From Thermanaerothrix daxensis (GTDB lineage: Bacteria > Chloroflexota > Anaerolineae > Anaerolineales > Anaerolineaceae), in the NCBI RefSeq assembly GCF_001306145.1, contig NZ_LGKO01000005.1, positions 186,001 to 250,000 of the forward strand: a DNA stretch of 64,000 bases. Direction: 5' to 3'. The position numbers and the translations under genes are program-made. Below the pieces are notes generated by a model that was not told the origin of the DNA, ran no database searches, and saw only the letters and a list, made by a program, of their open reading frames with translations. Shown here piece by piece: positions 1 through 9,875 of this stretch. The first letter of the stretch is position 1. The number at the start of each line of letters is the position of its first letter.

Positions 1-211
1 GCTGGGGGTAGAGGTGGGGCAGGTCACGCCAGATGGGCTCTTCGTCATCGAAGAAGTGAAGTGCATTGGGGCCTGTCATCGGGCGCCGGTTTTCCAGGTG
101 CAGGGAGATGGGGAAATTGTCTTTCACGAAAATCAGACCCTGGAGACGGCCCTGGCGGTCATTGAAGCCTTAAGGCAAAAAGCCCAGCAGGAGAAGGAGG
201 GCACAGCATGA
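1..211 (+). CDS. nuoE: NADH-quinone oxidoreductase subunit E (NuoE), C-terminal part
   Basis: The gene enters from the left edge, so only about the last 70 codons are present. NuoE is the thioredoxin-like [2Fe-2S] subunit of the NADH-input module of complex I. The visible part has the second cysteine pair of the cluster motif, in KCIGACHRAPV, where the two Cys are three residues apart; the first pair lies outside the window. The stop overlaps the nuoF start as ATGA (208-211), which implies translational coupling. The following nuoF-nuoN order makes the call firm despite truncation. Confidence 0.93.
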   Translation, partial: LGVEVGQVTPDGLFVIEEVKCIGACHRAPVFQVQGDGEIVFHENQTLETALAVIEALRQKAQQEKEGTA

Positions 212-1473
212 GCGAGTATCTCATCCTACGTCACCGCGCCATCCCGGGCCTGGAGCGCCTGCCGGTGTACCTGGAGCACCAGGGGTTTGCGGCCTTCAAA
301 AAGGCCGTGATGGAGTTGCCGCCAGCGCAGGTCATCCAGATGGTTAAAGACTCGGGATTACGCGGGCGCGGTGGGGCGGGCTTTCCAACGGGCTTAAAGT
401 GGTCATTTTTGCCCAATGATCTCTGGCCGCACTATGTGGTAGCCAATGCGGATGAATCTGAACCGGGCACCTTCAAGGACCGTGAGATCATGGAATCCAA
501 CCCCTTCCAGTTTTTGGAGGGGTTGATGATTGCCGCGTATGCGGTGCAGGCCAATGTGGCCTATATCTATATTCGGGGCGAGTACTGGCACATTGCCAGG
601 TGGTTGGATCAAAAGATTGCCGAATTGGAACAGGCCGGGTTGCTGGGGGAGCGTCTTTTTGGCACCGACTACTCCCTTCGCATTTACACCCATTTGGGGG
701 CGGGTGCGTACATCTGTGGCGAAGAAACGGCGTTGTTGGAATCGCTGGAGGGCAAACTGGGCCAGCCGCGCCTGCGCCCGCCCTTCCCGGCTACGGCGGG
801 GCTGTACAATCGCCCAACGGTAGTCAATAATGTAGAGACTCTGGCAAACGTTCCGCTAATTGTGCTTAACGGACCGGCCTGGTATCACAATTACGGCACG
901 GATAAGAGCCCCGGCACCAAGGTTTTCAGCCTTTCAGGATGTGTTAACCGGCCGGGTAATTACGAGTTGCCTTTTGGGGTCACCTTCCGCGAGTTGATTT
1001 TTGAGCATGGGGGAGGCGTGCCGGAGGGACGCACGCTCAAAGCCGTGATGACGGCCGGGGCATCCTCGGTGCTAATTCCAATGGACGAAAGCGTGCTGGA
1101 TACCCCAATGGATTACGAATCCCTGAACAAATTCGGCGGTTCATTGGGATCGGCTTCGGTGATTGTGCTGGATGATTCGGTCAACATGGCGTGGTTGACC
1201 CAGAAGACGGTCAATTTCTTCAAACATGAGTCATGTGGCAAGTGCACGCCCTGCCGCGAGGGTACCTATTGGATGAATCGCCTGGCCGAACGCATTGTGC
1301 GCGGCAAGGCCGGCCTCCGTGAGGTGGAGTTGCTCTACCAGGTGGCGCGTCAGATGCAGGGCAAGTGCCTGTGCGCGTTGGGAGAGTTTTCTACACTGGC
1401 TGTGGTTTCCAGCATTGATCGCTTCCGAGCCGATTTTGAAGCCGTTGTGACGAAGGAGCCGATTTATGGGTAA
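208..1473 (+). CDS. nuoF: NADH-quinone oxidoreductase subunit F (NuoF), NADH/FMN-binding
   Basis: The 421-residue protein is the usual length of the subunit that binds NADH and FMN and passes electrons into the Fe-S chain on the cytoplasmic side. The glycine-rich nucleotide segment GRGGAGFPTG is at residues 53-62. The [4Fe-4S] N3 motif is intact: Cys343, Cys346 and Cys349 in SCGKCTPC, with a fourth Cys near 389 in CLCALGE. The start overlaps the nuoE stop, and the stop lies inside the first codons of nuoG, so nuoEFG are tightly coupled. Confidence 0.97.
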   Translation: MSEYLILRHRAIPGLERLPVYLEHQGFAAFKKAVMELPPAQVIQMVKDSGLRGRGGAGFPTGLKWSFLPNDLWPHYVVANADESEPGTFKDREIMESNPFQFLEGLMIAAYAVQANVAYIYIRGEYWHIARWLDQKIAELEQAGLLGERLFGTDYSLRIYTHLGAGAYICGEETALLESLEGKLGQPRLRPPFPATAGLYNRPTVVNNVETLANVPLIVLNGPAWYHNYGTDKSPGTKVFSLSGCVNRPGNYELPFGVTFRELIFEHGGGVPEGRTLKAVMTAGASSVLIPMDESVLDTPMDYESLNKFGGSLGSASVIVLDDSVNMAWLTQKTVNFFKHESCGKCTPCREGTYWMNRLAERIVRGKAGLREVELLYQVARQMQGKCLCALGEFSTLAVVSSIDRFRADFEAVVTKEPIYG

Positions 1474-3937
1474 GATGGTCACCCTCACCATTGATGGCCA
1501 GGTGATCAGCGTCCCGCAGGGAATGCTGATTGTGGATGCTGCCAAAAAGGCGGGAATTGACATCCCAGTCTTTTGCTATCACCCCAAGATGGAACCGGTG
1601 GGAATGTGCCGCATGTGCCTGGTGGAGGTGGGGCGACCCGTGATTGACCGCACCACCGGGCAGCCCATTTTGGAAGCCGACGGTACACCGAAGATTCAGT
1701 TCGGGCCTAAGCTTGAAACCGCCTGCACGACGCCGGTGAGCGAGGGCATGGTTGTGCGCACTCAAACCCAGGTGGTCGCGGAGGCGCGCCGGGGTATCAT
1801 TGAGTTTCTCCTCACCTCGCACCCCCTAGATTGCCCGATTTGCGATAAGGGCGGTGAATGCCCGTTGCAGAATCTGACCATGGCTTACGGGCCGGGGGAG
1901 TCGCGCTTTCAGTATGAAGATAAAATGCACCTGGCCAAGCACGTACCGCTGGGTGAGTTGATTTATCTGGATCGTGAGCGCTGCATTTTATGTGGCCGGT
2001 GTGTGCGTTTTCAGTCCAATGTGGCCGATGACCCGGTGATTGCTTTTAGCCAGCGTGGCCGGGCTTTGCAAATTGTAACTTTTTCCGAGCCCGGCTTTGA
2101 TTCTTACTTTTCAGGCAATACCACCGACATTTGCCCGGTAGGGGCGCTTACCACAGCCGATTTCCGTTTTGGCGCGCGTCCCTGGGAGATGATCCCAACG
2201 GCGTCCATTTGTCCGCACTGCCCGGTTGGGTGTAATCTGACCTTGAACGTGCGCCGGGAGGCCGCGGCGGGTGGGCGTGAGGTGATCAAGCGTGTGATGC
2301 CGCGTCAGAACGAGTGGGTTAACGAAATTTGGATTTGCGACAAAGGGCGCTTTGGCTATCACTATACCGAAAGCCCGGAACGCCTGCGCCAGCCGCTGGT
2401 GCGCAAGAACGGTCGCCTTGAGCCAGCCACCTGGGAAGAGGCGCTGGCTTTCGCCGCGGAGGGATTGCGTGAGCGCTCGGGGGTGGTCGCGCTGGCTGGG
2501 GGTCGTCTCAGCAACGAAGATTTCTTCAATTTGTATCAGGTTGTCACGGCTCGGCAGGGACGGGCTGTGCTTTACTCCACCATGGCCGGAGGAGACTACG
2601 TTCAGCGCTACGGGTTGAGCGGGGATGCCAATCTGGCGGGGCTGGGTAAGGGTGATGCCGTCCTGGTAGTGGCGACCGACCTGCATGAGGAAGCCCCGCT
2701 GTGGTGGCTGCGGGTTAAGCAGGCTGCCGAACGCGGCGCGACGCTGATCGTGGCAAATGCCCGTCCCACCAAATTGGAGCGCTACGCTGCCCATGTGATA
2801 CGCTATGCGTACTCAGAGGTGCTGGAAAAAGTACAATCGCTGCTGGCAGGGGAATCGCCAGAAGCCCAGGCACTGGCAAAAGCGACCAATCTGGTGATCT
2901 TTTTCGGTCAAGAGGGGCTGTCTCTGGAAGCCTCCGAAGCCCTGGCCACTATGCTGGCGCGCCTGCTGGTGCAGAACGGGCAGGCAGAACGACCACTGAG
3001 CGGACTGGTGGCGGTCTGGCCGCACGCCAACACCCAGGGAGGGTGGGAGATTGGCTTCCGTCCCGATCCCGACCTGGCACACACCCTGGCCACTGCCGGG
3101 GCCGTGTGGGTAGCGGCGGCTGATCCGGCGGGTGATGATCCCATCCTGGCTCAGGCACTGGAGAAGGCAGGTTTTGTCATCGTCCAGGACCTGTTCTTGA
3201 CCGAGACAGCGCGGCGAGCGGATGTGGTCTTCCCGGTGCAGGCCTTTACGGAACGCGAGGGCACCTGGACCTCAGGGGAGCGACGGGTGCAGCGTTTTTA
3301 TCCGGCAGTGCCGGAACTGGAGAACACCCGCCCCGATTTTATGATCGTTGCCCAGGTGGCAGACCATCTGGGCATTCCATTGGTGGGGCGTTCGGCAAGC
3401 CGGGTGTTCGACGAACTGGCTCGCGCGCTGCCGGCTTTTGCAGGCCTTTCTTACACGCGCCTGGCGGAAGTTGTGGAACAGTGGCCACTTGTTGGGCGGG
3501 GGGATTTGTACTACGGGGGAACGGTCTATGAGAATACTCAGGGTTTGGGGGTGCGTCTGGCGCGGATGAGTGCGGGCGCGGAATTAAGTGAGTGGCCCGC
3601 GGTGGAGATAGCACCGGCGCCGGCAGACGATGCGCTCTATCTGGTACCGGTGGTACGTCTCTACGATCAGGGGCAGACCCTGGTTCCTTCCCACCTGCTT
3701 CAGCAACGCATGGCTCGCGCGGCTCTGTACCTGGCTCCGGCCACAGCCGCCCAGCTGGGCGTGCAGACAGGCGAGCGTGTGGAAGTCAGTGCGGGCGAGT
3801 GGGCCGAGACGCTAACCGTTTATGTGGATGCCAACGTTCCGGTAAAAGCGGGTTTGGTGCCGCGCAGTACCGGTGTGCCGTTGCGTCAACCCCTGTGGGT
3901 GCGAGCGCAGCGGGCTGTGCTTGAACCTCAGCCCTGA
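1466..3937 (+). CDS. nuoG: NADH-quinone oxidoreductase subunit G (NuoG)
   Basis: The 823-residue largest peripheral-arm subunit carries several Fe-S clusters. The N-terminal ferredoxin domain has Cys37, Cys48 and Cys51 (CYHP...GMCRMC) and a later Cys in TACTTP. It is followed by the DCPICDKGGECPLQ segment, then RCILCGRCVRF and DICPVGAL for further [4Fe-4S] clusters. CPHCPVGC opens the molybdopterin-oxidoreductase-like domain that fills the rest of the protein; in complex I this domain is structural and usually has no molybdenum cofactor. The ATG at 1466 overlaps the nuoF end by 8 nt. Confidence 0.96.
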   Translation: MGKMVTLTIDGQVISVPQGMLIVDAAKKAGIDIPVFCYHPKMEPVGMCRMCLVEVGRPVIDRTTGQPILEADGTPKIQFGPKLETACTTPVSEGMVVRTQTQVVAEARRGIIEFLLTSHPLDCPICDKGGECPLQNLTMAYGPGESRFQYEDKMHLAKHVPLGELIYLDRERCILCGRCVRFQSNVADDPVIAFSQRGRALQIVTFSEPGFDSYFSGNTTDICPVGALTTADFRFGARPWEMIPTASICPHCPVGCNLTLNVRREAAAGGREVIKRVMPRQNEWVNEIWICDKGRFGYHYTESPERLRQPLVRKNGRLEPATWEEALAFAAEGLRERSGVVALAGGRLSNEDFFNLYQVVTARQGRAVLYSTMAGGDYVQRYGLSGDANLAGLGKGDAVLVVATDLHEEAPLWWLRVKQAAERGATLIVANARPTKLERYAAHVIRYAYSEVLEKVQSLLAGESPEAQALAKATNLVIFFGQEGLSLEASEALATMLARLLVQNGQAERPLSGLVAVWPHANTQGGWEIGFRPDPDLAHTLATAGAVWVAAADPAGDDPILAQALEKAGFVIVQDLFLTETARRADVVFPVQAFTEREGTWTSGERRVQRFYPAVPELENTRPDFMIVAQVADHLGIPLVGRSASRVFDELARALPAFAGLSYTRLAEVVEQWPLVGRGDLYYGGTVYENTQGLGVRLARMSAGAELSEWPAVEIAPAPADDALYLVPVVRLYDQGQTLVPSHLLQQRMARAALYLAPATAAQLGVQTGERVEVSAGEWAETLTVYVDANVPVKAGLVPRSTGVPLRQPLWVRAQRAVLEPQP

Positions 3938-3952
3938 ACTTAAGGAGATCGC

Positions 3953-4957
3953 ATGGACGCTGGCTTGTTTTGGGAGTGGGTGATCAAATCGCTGATTATT
4001 GTGCTGATGCTGACGGCCGGCTTTGCCTACGCCACCCTTTATGAGCGTCGGGTCATTGCGCGCATTCAGGTGCGCATTGGACCCAACCGGGCTGGCCCGT
4101 TTGGGTTGCTTCAGCCGGTGGCGGATGGGATTAAGTTGATTTTCAAGGAAGAATTGACACCGGCTGGGGCGGATAAGGTGCTTTTCTTCCTCGCACCGAT
4201 CATCACAGTACTGCCCTCCCTGGTCATTACCGCGGTAGTTCCCTGGGGAGATACGGTGGTCATCGGTGGGCGTGTGATTCGTCTCTACCTCACAGATATC
4301 AACGTGGGGATTTTGTACATCCTGGCTGTGGCGTCCATCTCGGTTTATGGAATCGTGCTGGCGGGTTGGGCCTCTAACAATAAATATGCCCTGTTGGGCG
4401 GGCTGCGCTCAACGGCACAGATGATCAGTTATGAACTGGCGCTGGGGCTCTCCTTTGTCGGTCCGATCCTGCTGGCCGGTTCGTTGAGCCTGATGGACAT
4501 CATCAATGCCCAAAAGCACCTCTGGTTTGTGGTTCTTCAGCCGGCAGCATTTTTGCTGTATTTTCTGGCTTCTCTGGCCGAAGTGAATCGCGCCCCGTTT
4601 GACATGCCCGAAGCCGAGCAGGAACTGACGGCGGGTTATCACGCCGAGTACTCGGGGATGAAGTTTGCCCTGTTCTTCATGGCCGAGTACATCAAAATGA
4701 TTGCAGTAGCCATGATTGGTGCCTCTCTCTTTTTGGGCGGTTTCATGGGGCCGTTTGTGGACCGTTTCCCCTGGTTGGGGCCGGTGTATCTATTCCTCAA
4801 AGTAGCGGTATGGTTGTTTGTGATGATCTGGCTGCGTGCCACGTTGCCCCGTATTCGGTATGATCGTTTGATGCAACTGGGTTGGAAGGTCATGTTCCCC
4901 CTGGGACTGCTGAACGCTGTAGTGACCGCCTTTGTGGTGGTTCTGGTTGGAGGATAA
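3953..4957 (+). CDS. nuoH: NADH-quinone oxidoreductase subunit H (NuoH)
   Basis: This 334-residue polytopic membrane protein joins the peripheral arm to the membrane arm and forms part of the quinone tunnel. The family signatures ERRVIARIQVRIGPNRAGP near residue 30 and FDMPEAEQELTAGYHAEYSG near residue 215 are both present. A Shine-Dalgarno AAGGAG precedes the ATG by a normal distance, and the gap to nuoG is 15 nt. Length and membrane pattern are normal for the family. Confidence 0.97.
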   Translation: MDAGLFWEWVIKSLIIVLMLTAGFAYATLYERRVIARIQVRIGPNRAGPFGLLQPVADGIKLIFKEELTPAGADKVLFFLAPIITVLPSLVITAVVPWGDTVVIGGRVIRLYLTDINVGILYILAVASISVYGIVLAGWASNNKYALLGGLRSTAQMISYELALGLSFVGPILLAGSLSLMDIINAQKHLWFVVLQPAAFLLYFLASLAEVNRAPFDMPEAEQELTAGYHAEYSGMKFALFFMAEYIKMIAVAMIGASLFLGGFMGPFVDRFPWLGPVYLFLKVAVWLFVMIWLRATLPRIRYDRLMQLGWKVMFPLGLLNAVVTAFVVVLVGG

Positions 4958-4960
4958 GCC

Positions 4961-5452
4961 ATGCTTAAAGGTTTGCTGGAAACTCTTCGCTCAATGACCG
5001 AAAAACCGGTCACCATTCAGTACCCGGAAGTCAAGCGTCCGGTGCGAGCGCGCTTCCGCGGGCGGCACATCTTGCGCCGCTATGAGAACGGGCTGGAACG
5101 CTGCATCGGTTGTGCCCTGTGTGCGGCTGCCTGCCCTTCCGATGCGATCTTCGTTGAGGCGGCGGAGAACACCGATGACGAGCGCTACTCACCGGGTGAA
5201 CGTTACGCCCGGGTCTACGAGATTAACATGCTGCGCTGCATCTTTTGCGGTTTCTGTGAGGACGCTTGTCCCACCGAGGCCATTGTACTTACTGACAATT
5301 ACGAACTCACCTTCACCGACCGCCATCACTCCATCTACACCAAAGAGATGCTGCTGGAACCCGTGCCGGAAGGTGGAAAACCTACTCCGCAGAAGGTGGA
5401 GCCGGGGGTTTACACGCGTGCGATTCCGATCATGCAAGATCCCACTGATTAG
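4961..5452 (+). CDS. nuoI: NADH-quinone oxidoreductase subunit I (NuoI), 2x[4Fe-4S]
   Basis: This 163-residue ferredoxin-like subunit carries the electron path towards cluster N2. Two complete [4Fe-4S] motifs are visible: CIGCALCAAACP and CIFCGFCEDACP, with a spacer of about 40 residues between them. The DNYEL(T)F segment after the second motif is typical of NuoI. The start is 3 nt after the nuoH stop. No key cysteine is missing. Confidence 0.97.
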   Translation: MLKGLLETLRSMTEKPVTIQYPEVKRPVRARFRGRHILRRYENGLERCIGCALCAAACPSDAIFVEAAENTDDERYSPGERYARVYEINMLRCIFCGFCEDACPTEAIVLTDNYELTFTDRHHSIYTKEMLLEPVPEGGKPTPQKVEPGVYTRAIPIMQDPTD

Positions 5453-5461
5453 GGAGGTTGG

Positions 5462-6022
5462 ATGGCCTTAGGAACGCTCATCGTTTTCGCTGTTTTGGGC
5501 CTGGTTGTGGCCGGATCGGCCATTGGCATGCTGGTCAGTCGGAACGCCATCTATGCGGCGCTTTTCCTGGTGCTTAACTTTATCACGGTGGGAGTGTTGT
5601 ACCTGATTCTGGGCGCGCCGTTCATCTCGTTCGCGCAGGTGGCAATTTATGCCGGCTCGATCATGGTGCTTTTCGTGTTTGTGATCATGCTGCTGGGTGC
5701 CGAGCAACTACCTGTCCAAGAGCCCTTGCGCGGGCAGCGCTGGATTGGCCTCCTGGCAGGGGTGCTGTTTTTACTTGAGGCCGGTGCTTTCTTCTACCTG
5801 CGCACCAGTGCTCCCCGGTGGGCGGCTGAGATTGGGTTTGGGTTTGAGAGCCCGGTGGTCGTGGGGCGGATGCTGATTGAGAAGTACCTCCTTCCTTTTG
5901 AGATCACCGGTTTCTTGCTGCTGATTGCGGTGGTCGGTGCAATTTTCCTGGCTCGCCTGGATACCCCGGTCAAGGGGACGGGGTTGGGGCGGCACGCTCA
6001 AATCGGCGAGCGAAAGGAGTGA
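5462..6022 (+). CDS. nuoJ: NADH-quinone oxidoreductase subunit J (NuoJ)
   Basis: This small membrane subunit of 186 residues has about five hydrophobic helices. The conserved stretch QVAIYAGSIMVLFVFVIMLL is near residues 60-80. The start has AGGGAGG upstream. NuoJ with NuoK and NuoA sits between the quinone module and the antiporter-like subunits. The stop is followed 4 nt later by the nuoK ATG. Confidence 0.95.
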   Translation: MALGTLIVFAVLGLVVAGSAIGMLVSRNAIYAALFLVLNFITVGVLYLILGAPFISFAQVAIYAGSIMVLFVFVIMLLGAEQLPVQEPLRGQRWIGLLAGVLFLLEAGAFFYLRTSAPRWAAEIGFGFESPVVVGRMLIEKYLLPFEITGFLLLIAVVGAIFLARLDTPVKGTGLGRHAQIGERKE

Positions 6023-6026
6023 CGGC

Positions 6027-6326
6027 ATGCCTCTGATGTATTATTTGGGTCTTTCTGCCTTCATGTTCACCATCGGCATCCTGGGAGTGCTCCTGCGTCG
6101 CAACCCGCTGGTCGTGTTTATGGCGCTGGAATTGATGTTCAATGCCGCCAACCTGGCCTTTGTGGCCTTTGCGGCGTTCCACAAAGTGCTGGACGGCGAG
6201 ATTTTTGTTTTCTTCGTCATTACCACGGCGGCTGCCGAAGTGGCCATCGGGCTGGCGCTGATCATAGCAATCTTCCGCACCAAGCACTCGGTGGACATTG
6301 ATCAGATGAGTGAGTTGAAAGGATGA
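6027..6326 (+). CDS. nuoK: NADH-quinone oxidoreductase subunit K (NuoK)
   Basis: The ATG at 6027 was chosen because GAAAGGAG lies just upstream and because it gives a 99-residue product, the usual NuoK length; a longer reading from 5925 would only overlap nuoJ. Three membrane helices are visible, with the conserved FMALELMFNAANLAFVAF stretch carrying the buried glutamate of the proton path, and a second Glu in TTAAAEVAIGLAL. The protein is MRP/Mnh-C like, as expected for NuoK. Confidence 0.95.
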   Translation: MPLMYYLGLSAFMFTIGILGVLLRRNPLVVFMALELMFNAANLAFVAFAAFHKVLDGEIFVFFVITTAAAEVAIGLALIIAIFRTKHSVDIDQMSELKG

Positions 6327-6333
6327 ACCGCCC

Positions 6334-8313
6334 ATGCACATGGAGGTGATGAGCGTAACCGAACCGTTGTTCCGCCTGGCGCCGGGGGTGGTGTTTTTGC
6401 CGGTAGCGGGCATTCTGTTGAACTTGCTCCTGGGAGAGCGTTGGAGCGAGAAGGTCGTGGGTTGGATTGCCAGCCTGGCGACTGTGGGGGCGTTTGGGGT
6501 GGCCGTTGCTCTGGCTGTGGGCTTGAGCCGCCATCCTGAGGGTGCGGTGGTGCCTCTTTTGACCTGGATTCACATCGGTGATTTCCGGGTAGATTGGGCC
6601 TTCCGGGTGGATACCCTCTCGGTGGTGATGATGTTGGTAGTGGCGGGGGTTGGCGCTTTGATCCACATTTACTCCATCGGGTACATGCATGAAGATGTGC
6701 GCCACAACGGTGACCCGCGCCGTTTCCGCCGCTTCTTCGTCTTCTTGAATCTCTTCATTGCCGCCATGATGATCCTGGTCAGCGCCAACAACTTCCTCAT
6801 GCTCTTTGTGGGCTGGGAAGGCGTGGGCCTGTGCTCGTACTTGCTGATTGGCTTCTGGTTCGAAAAAGGCGCTGGCGGTATTGGAAATGCATTGGCGGCC
6901 AAAAAAGCCTTTGTGGTCAACCGTATCGGTGATTTCGGCTTGCTGATTGCTCTTTTCCTGATCTTTGTAAATTTTGGTAGTTTGGACTTTGATGCGGTGT
7001 TCGGCCAGGCCTCCCATCTGGCGCAGGTGGCGCCGGGGGTATTGACGGCAATCACCTTGTTCATGTTGCTTGGGGTAACCGGCAAGTCGGCGCAGATTCC
7101 GCTTTATGTATGGTTGCCGGATGCCATGGCCGGTCCTACCCCGGTTTCGGCGCTGATCCATGCGGCTACCATGGTCACTGCCGGTGTGTATCTGGTGGCA
7201 CGTTCGCAGGCGCTCTATCTGGAGGTGCCGCTAGCCCAAAGCACGGTCACCTGGGTGGGAGGGCTAACGGCATTGCTGGCAGCCACCATTGCGCTTGGGC
7301 AGTATGATATCAAGCGTGTGCTGGCTTATTCCACCATCAGTCAATTGGGTTTCATGGTGGCTGCCGTTGGGATGGGAGCCGCCGTCGCGGGAATGTTTCA
7401 CCTGGTTACCCATGCGTTTTTCAAGGCGCTACTCTTCCTCTCTGCCGGTTCGGTCATTCTGGGCATGGAGCGCGGTCATGAGGCCGGCCATCACCATCAG
7501 GTGGAACTGGATCCCCAGGACATGCGCTACATGGGGGGATTGCGTCAGCGTATGCCGCTGACCTTTTGGGTTTACCTGATTGGTGCGCTGGCGCTGGCAG
7601 GCGTTGCGCCCCTGGCTGGCTTCTTTTCTAAGGATGAGATTTTGGCGGCTGCCAACCTGAAATTCCCGGCTGTCTTTGGAATTCTGCTCTTCTCGGCACT
7701 ACTGACAGCGCTCTATATGGGCCGGCAACTGGCTCTGGTGTTCTTCGGCTCCCCCCGCAGCGAGGCAGCGGAAAAGGCTACGGAAAGCGCGCCAATTGTG
7801 ACGGCACCGCTGGTGGTGCTGGCAGGGCTTTCAGTTGTGGGGGGCCTGATCAATGCACCGGGGATTTATGCCCTGGAACACTGGTTGGAACACACGCTGC
7901 ACACGGTGGAGGCTATTCCCTTCCAGTGGACGATTGCAGCGTCGTCGCTGGCGGTTGCGTTGATCGGCCTGGGACTGGCCTGGTGGCTCTACGGGCAGCG
8001 CCCCTTACCCAGCCCGCGAGAGACAGACCCCCTGGCACGCCTGTTGGATGGAGTTTATCACGCCCTGGAGCGCAAGTGGTGGGTGGATGAGATATATCAT
8101 GCCCTCTTTGTGCGTCCTTACCAGGTACTGGCGCAGGGGCTGGCCCAGGCAGTGGATCTGGGGGTGATTGATGGGATCGTCAACGGAGTGGGGCAACTGG
8201 CCCGCCAGATTGCGTTGTGGTGGCGGAAGTGGCAGAATGGCTATGTCCGCTCTTATGCCCTGACCTTTGTGGTGGGGGTAGTGCTGATTGTGGCTTACTT
8301 GCTCCTGAGATGA
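6334..8313 (+). CDS. nuoL: NADH-quinone oxidoreductase subunit L (NuoL), antiporter-like
   Basis: This 659-residue proton-pumping subunit has the family's long multi-helix core. Motifs include FVGWEGVGLCSYLLIGFW with the helix-5 glutamate, and KSAQIPLYVWLPDAMAGPTP with the key lysine. ATMVTAGVYL and VLAYSTISQLGFM follow. The C-terminal part holds the lateral helix and last membrane helix. Starts at 6334 and at 6349 (ATG just behind GGAGGTG) are both possible; the second would shorten the protein by 5 residues. Confidence 0.96.
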   Translation: MHMEVMSVTEPLFRLAPGVVFLPVAGILLNLLLGERWSEKVVGWIASLATVGAFGVAVALAVGLSRHPEGAVVPLLTWIHIGDFRVDWAFRVDTLSVVMMLVVAGVGALIHIYSIGYMHEDVRHNGDPRRFRRFFVFLNLFIAAMMILVSANNFLMLFVGWEGVGLCSYLLIGFWFEKGAGGIGNALAAKKAFVVNRIGDFGLLIALFLIFVNFGSLDFDAVFGQASHLAQVAPGVLTAITLFMLLGVTGKSAQIPLYVWLPDAMAGPTPVSALIHAATMVTAGVYLVARSQALYLEVPLAQSTVTWVGGLTALLAATIALGQYDIKRVLAYSTISQLGFMVAAVGMGAAVAGMFHLVTHAFFKALLFLSAGSVILGMERGHEAGHHHQVELDPQDMRYMGGLRQRMPLTFWVYLIGALALAGVAPLAGFFSKDEILAAANLKFPAVFGILLFSALLTALYMGRQLALVFFGSPRSEAAEKATESAPIVTAPLVVLAGLSVVGGLINAPGIYALEHWLEHTLHTVEAIPFQWTIAASSLAVALIGLGLAWWLYGQRPLPSPRETDPLARLLDGVYHALERKWWVDEIYHALFVRPYQVLAQGLAQAVDLGVIDGIVNGVGQLARQIALWWRKWQNGYVRSYALTFVVGVVLIVAYLLLR

Positions 8314-8355
8314 GCGGGTGGGCTCACGCCAATTCCGTAGGAACGAGGTTTGAGG

Positions 8356-9864
8356 ATGATTCTGGGCATTAGTTGGCTGGTTTGGCTGATTGCACTCCCG
8401 CTGATGGGGTTTTTCATCCTTCTGTTTATTCCCGCCAGGGCCAAAAATGCCTTGCGCTGGGGGGCATTGCTCACCTCCCTGCTCACCTTTGGCGCGGCGC
8501 TGGGGATGCTGGCGCAATTTCAGGTCGGGAATCCGGCTTTACAGCAGGTGGTGCGCCTGCCTTGGGTGCGCATTGGTGATCTCACCATTGAGTTCTACCT
8601 GGGTGTAGATGGCCTCAGCCTGCTGTTGGTCCTGCTAACCGCTTTCTTAACCCCCATTGCTATCCTTTCCACCTGGAGTGCGGTGGAAGAAGGGGTGAAG
8701 GGATTCATGCTCTTTTTTCTCTTGCTGGAAAGCGGCATGCTGGGGGTTTTTCTGGCGTTGGATCTGGTGCTGTTCTACATCTTCTGGGAGTTCACCCTGG
8801 TGCCGATGATTTTCCTCATCGGCGTGTGGGGGGGCGAACGACGCATCTATGCCGCGGTGAAGTTCTTCCTTTTCACCATGTTCGGCTCGGTTTTGATGTT
8901 GCTCGGCATCCTGTACCTGGGATTGCAGACGCGCACCTTTGCCTGGGATGCTTTGCTTCAGCAACGTGAGGTTTTCGCTGCCGCCCAGGTCTGGCTCTTC
9001 CTGGCGTTTGGGCTGGCTTTTGCCATCAAGGTGCCCATGTTCCCTCTGCATACCTGGCTACCGGATGCGCATGTGGAAGCCCCTACTGCCGGTTCGGTCA
9101 TTCTAGCGGGGATCCTGCTAAAGATGGGCGCCTACGGCTTTTTGCGCTTCAACCTGCCGCTTTTCCCGCAGGCCACACTGCAACTGGCTCCGTGGATGGC
9201 GGCCCTGGCGGTGGTGGGCATCTTGTACGGGGCGGCTGTTGCCTTTGCCCAGCAGGATGTAAAGAAACTGGTGGCATATTCATCAGTGAGCCATCTCGGT
9301 TTTGTGGTGCTGGGGACTTTTGCCCTGACCGCACAAGGGCTTGAGGGTGCAGTGCTTCAGATGATCAATCATGGTTTGAGCACGGGGGCCCTGTTCCTAA
9401 TCGTGGGAATGCTCTATGAGCGCCGGCACACGCGCCAGATGAGTGCTTTTGGCGGGATCTGGAAGGTCATGCCGGTGTTGGGTGCTCTCTCACTTATCGT
9501 TACGCTTTCTTCCCTGGGCTTGCCGGGCTTAAACGGCTTTGTGGGCGAGTTCACCATTCTCCTGGGAGCGTTTCGCTCCGCAGTGTTGGCGTCCCCCTGG
9601 TTTGCCGGGCTGGCAACGCTCGGGGTGATCCTGGCAGCCATTTATTTGCTAACCATGTTTGAGAAGGTGTTCCTGGGGCCGGTGCGCCACGAGGAGAACC
9701 GCCGATTGCCGGACTTAAATGGGCGCGAGATCCTAACCCTGGCACCCATTATTCTTCTCATCTTCTGGATTGGTTTGTACCCCCAACCCTTCCTTGACCT
9801 GATCCATCCCAGTGCCGAACGGTTGGTGGCGCTGGTGCAATCGGTGGCCCTGGCCGCCCACTAG
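8356..9864 (+). CDS. nuoM: NADH-quinone oxidoreductase subunit M (NuoM), antiporter-like
   Basis: This 502-residue antiporter-like subunit has IFWEFTLVPMIFLIGVWGG with the helix-5 glutamate, KVPMFPLHTWLPDAHVEAPT with the channel lysine, and KKLVAYSSVSHLGFV. The ATG at 8356 is preferred over a TTG at 8350 because GAGG at 8345-8348 is then at normal spacing. It follows nuoL after 42 nt and precedes nuoN by 11 nt, the standard L-M-N order. Confidence 0.96.
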   Translation: MILGISWLVWLIALPLMGFFILLFIPARAKNALRWGALLTSLLTFGAALGMLAQFQVGNPALQQVVRLPWVRIGDLTIEFYLGVDGLSLLLVLLTAFLTPIAILSTWSAVEEGVKGFMLFFLLLESGMLGVFLALDLVLFYIFWEFTLVPMIFLIGVWGGERRIYAAVKFFLFTMFGSVLMLLGILYLGLQTRTFAWDALLQQREVFAAAQVWLFLAFGLAFAIKVPMFPLHTWLPDAHVEAPTAGSVILAGILLKMGAYGFLRFNLPLFPQATLQLAPWMAALAVVGILYGAAVAFAQQDVKKLVAYSSVSHLGFVVLGTFALTAQGLEGAVLQMINHGLSTGALFLIVGMLYERRHTRQMSAFGGIWKVMPVLGALSLIVTLSSLGLPGLNGFVGEFTILLGAFRSAVLASPWFAGLATLGVILAAIYLLTMFEKVFLGPVRHEENRRLPDLNGREILTLAPIILLIFWIGLYPQPFLDLIHPSAERLVALVQSVALAAH

Positions 9865-9875
9865 GAGGACAACCT